In this document: piece after piece, positions 62,517-64,000 of the stretch
Numbering within the stretch: the stretch's first letter is position 1
Layout: every line of letters begins with the position of its first letter
DNA from: Solibacteraceae bacterium
GTDB lineage: Bacteria > Acidobacteriota > Terriglobia > Bryobacterales > Bryobacteraceae
Direction of reading: 5' to 3'
Assembly (NCBI GenBank): GCA_026984795.1
Contig: JALSRK010000031.1
Location: forward strand, 124,001-188,000
DNA: 64,000 nt
Made by a program: the position numbers and the translations under genes
The notes under the pieces: generated by a model
The model's database searches: none
Told to the model about the DNA's origin: nothing
The model's input: the letters and a program-made list of their open reading frames with translations, nothing else

Positions 62517-63344
62517 TCACGGAGCCGCCGCGGTGTGGCGCACCCTCGGCGCGCCTTCGAGCCACTCCGAAGAACGCCCCATTTCCGCCAGCACCAGCCG
62601 GGCGCCTTCGCGGATCCGGTCATGCAGGGCCGGGTGGAGCGGCTCGAGCCGTTGCAACAAAGACCGGAAAGCCTCCTGCTGTTCGGGCTTCTCCGGGCTG
62701 TGCCACGACCGCCGCCCCGCTTTCAGGAACGCCCGCAGCGAGCGCTCCACCAGGTGCTCGATCACCGGCGCCGCGCCGCTTGGCGTCAAGCCCGCCGCCC
62801 GCAAGCATAGTTGCACCGTCTCCAGGTGGGGAATCAGCAGCCACGTCCCGGCAGCGATCGCCGCCGCCGCCGCCGTCTCGGCCCCCGAAGGGAGTTCTAT
62901 CACTCTGCCGCCCGCCCCTTCGATCAGCCGCCGGGTGTCCCGCACCGGCCGCCGGCCGCCGATGGCAAAACACCGGACTTCGTCCGGATCCTCGATCGGG
63001 ATCAGCGACACGACTCCCGCACCCAGCCGCACGAACCCTTCCGGGGGCGGCTCCCCGCTCGCCTGCCAGATCACCAGCTTGTTCTCCCAGGCGGGCCCGG
63101 CCTCCAACAGTACGCTCAAGAAAGGATCTCCGCTCCGGGCGGCGATCCAAACAATGTCCGCACCTGAAAGCCACTCCCGCCCGGACGCAGGCGTTCCCGC
63201 CCGGAACGTATTCACGACTCGACTCGCCTGCCGCCGCGTCGGCGCCGCCACCGCCGTCAGCCGGTTCCGCAGGTTCGGCAACCTGCTCAGCAGACAGTCA
63301 CTCGCTTTCGCCGTGATCACCAGCGCCAACCGGCGCGACTTCAT
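62517..63344 (-). CDS. Rossmann / DUF2520-like protein, uncertain
   Basis: 275 residues overlapping the 3' end of uvrB by 47 bases. The N-terminal part ([47 protein letters not shown]) resembles the oxidoreductase-like domain of DUF2520 proteins but lacks the usual GxGxxG. The second half is helical, with [19 protein letters not shown] and an Arg-rich end. It may use a cofactor or only keep the fold. Precedes the exported protein gene by seven bases. Start could be later, as the overlap with uvrB is larger than usual. Confidence 0.6.
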   Translation of the reverse strand: MKSRRLALVITAKASDCLLSRLPNLRNRLTAVAAPTRRQASRVVNTFRAGTPASGREWLSGADIVWIAARSGDPFLSVLLEAGPAWENKLVIWQASGEPPPEGFVRLGAGVVSLIPIEDPDEVRCFAIGGRRPVRDTRRLIEGAGGRVIELPSGAETAAAAAIAAGTWLLIPHLETVQLCLRAAGLTPSGAAPVIEHLVERSLRAFLKAGRRSWHSPEKPEQQEAFRSLLQRLEPLHPALHDRIREGARLVLAEMGRSSEWLEGAPRVRHTAAAP

Positions 63345-64000
63345 CGAAAACCTCCCGCTGCCGTAGCTTCTTGATGCGGTCCCGGTACTCGGCCGCCTTC
63401 TCGAACTCGAACTTCCGGGCCGCCTCCCGCATCTTCTCTTCCAGTTCTCCGATGTAACGCCGCAGCTGCTCCGGCGACAGCGCCTCCACCTCTTCCTCCT
63501 CCTCCACGGGCACCGTCACGTAATCGCCCTCGGCCACCGCCACCAGGCTCATATCGATCGGCTTGATGATCGTCTGCGGCGTGATGCCGTGTTCCTCGTT
63601 GTAGGCCATCTGGATCCGCCGGCGCCGCTCGGTCTCGTCGATGGCCGCCTTCATGCTCTCCGTGATGGTATCGGCATAGAGGATCGCCGTGCCGTGAAGG
63701 TTGCGCGCGGCCCGGCCGATCGTCTGGATCAATGATCCCGTCGAGCGCAGGAACCCCTCCTTGTCCGCGTCCAGGATCGCCACCAGCGAGACCTCCGGCA
63801 GGTCCAGCCCCTCCCGCAGCAGGTTCACTCCGATCAGCGCGTCGAACTCGCCCCGGCGCAGATCCCGGAGGATCTTCACCCGCTCCAGCGTGTCGATCTC
63901 CGAATGCAGATACCGGCACCGGATCCCGGCCTCGCTGAAGTATTCCGCCAGATCCTCGGCCATGCGCTTGGTCAGCGTCGTCACCAGCACCCGCTCGTTA
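63298..64000 (-). CDS. uvrB: excinuclease ABC subunit B, C-terminal part (cut by window edge)
   Basis: About 234 residues of the C-terminal end. Helicase motifs V-VI are present: [63 protein letters not shown], and [10 protein letters not shown] (each quoted in part), then the Tyr/Ile-rich segment and the UVR motif with [20 protein letters not shown] that binds UvrC. The 5' end lies beyond base 64000. It is a core nucleotide-excision repair protein. Confidence 0.96.
   Translation of the reverse strand, partial: NERVLVTTLTKRMAEDLAEYFSEAGIRCRYLHSEIDTLERVKILRDLRRGEFDALIGVNLLREGLDLPEVSLVAILDADKEGFLRSTGSLIQTIGRAARNLHGTAILYADTITESMKAAIDETERRRRIQMAYNEEHGITPQTIIKPIDMSLVAVAEGDYVTVPVEEEEEVEALSPEQLRRYIGELEEKMREAARKFEFEKAAEYRDRIKKLRQREVFDEVAPVGAGDHGESE

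Noticed and set aside
1-64000. CRISPR arrays, tRNA or rRNA genes, insertion sequences, phage genes
   Set aside because: No regularly spaced direct repeats, no tRNA-like cloverleaf with CCA end, no transposase or integrase frames were seen on either strand.

Overview
The window is dense, GC-rich bacterial chromosome with many ATGA-type gene overlaps. It most likely comes from an acidobacterium of the Bryobacterales / 'Solibacter' group. The best evidence is the C-terminal module of the 1086-residue subtilase (about 40.57-43.83 kb), which matches the TIGR03437-type domain that is abundant in that group. The many Tat/Sec-exported sugar enzymes, the basic small proteins, the exported family of unknown function at 50.65-51.9 kb and the Hfq type agree with this. 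It reads as ordinary chromosome: no prophage, insertion sequence, CRISPR array, tRNA or rRNA was seen.

Layout. 0-2.3 kb (minus): ECF sigma factor, zinc anti-sigma factor, small exported protein and the start of a GspE/PilB-type ATPase (cut by the window edge). 2.3-6.2 kb: YbaK-type deacylase, folC, a PlsC acyltransferase and an exported amidohydrolase. 6.2-6.4 kb: a tiny membrane-protein gene with an in-frame TGA, a candidate selenoprotein. 6.4-12 kb (minus): purQ-purL-purF followed by a class I/II aminotransferase. 12.15-13.35 kb: SPFH protein plus a ribbon-helix-helix protein, preceded by three 11-bp direct repeats. 13.4-22.6 kb (minus): carbohydrate block (GH29 fucosidase, PHP-domain protein, large exported putative glycosidase, GT39-like membrane glycosyltransferase, cyclase). 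22.7-25 kb: two regulators around an AT-rich gap and a GT4 glycosyltransferase. 25-28.6 kb: glyA-rpiB divergent from proS. 28.6-34.5 kb: class V aminotransferase, Gfo/Idh/MocA oxidoreductase, purM-purN, a GHMP kinase, dtd. 34.9-38.2 kb: nickel uptake nikM-nikQ-nikO divergent from nikR-acpS with a candidate NikR operator between them.

38.3-46.6 kb: aldo/keto reductase, CDP-alcohol phosphotransferase, greA, the large subtilase, a Tudor-like basic protein, a YwiC-like membrane protein and an unusual Nramp-family transporter. 46.8-51.9 kb (minus): FkbM methyltransferase, BshB1-like deacetylase, rhomboid protease, PfkB kinase, exported methyltransferase, exported unknown. 52-53.6 kb: ssb, TPR protein, acyl-CoA thioesterase, hfq. 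54-60 kb (plus): OPT transporter, UlaG-like hydrolase, membrane spermidine-synthase-like protein, methyltransferase with zinc ribbon. 60-64 kb (minus): GH88 hydrolase, exported unknown, DUF2520-like protein and the 3' part of uvrB.

How the genes work together: purine synthesis is split over two clusters (purQLF and purMN, no purS seen). Three tRNA-proofreading activities occur (free YbaK, ProS with an inserted editing domain, DTD). Several exported hydrolases suggest growth on complex glycans. The points most worth a second look are the candidate selenoprotein at 6222-6386, the SPFH/RHH operator at 12.16 kb, the NikR operator at 37.36 kb and the transporter at 45.19 kb that has lost the Nramp metal-site motifs.
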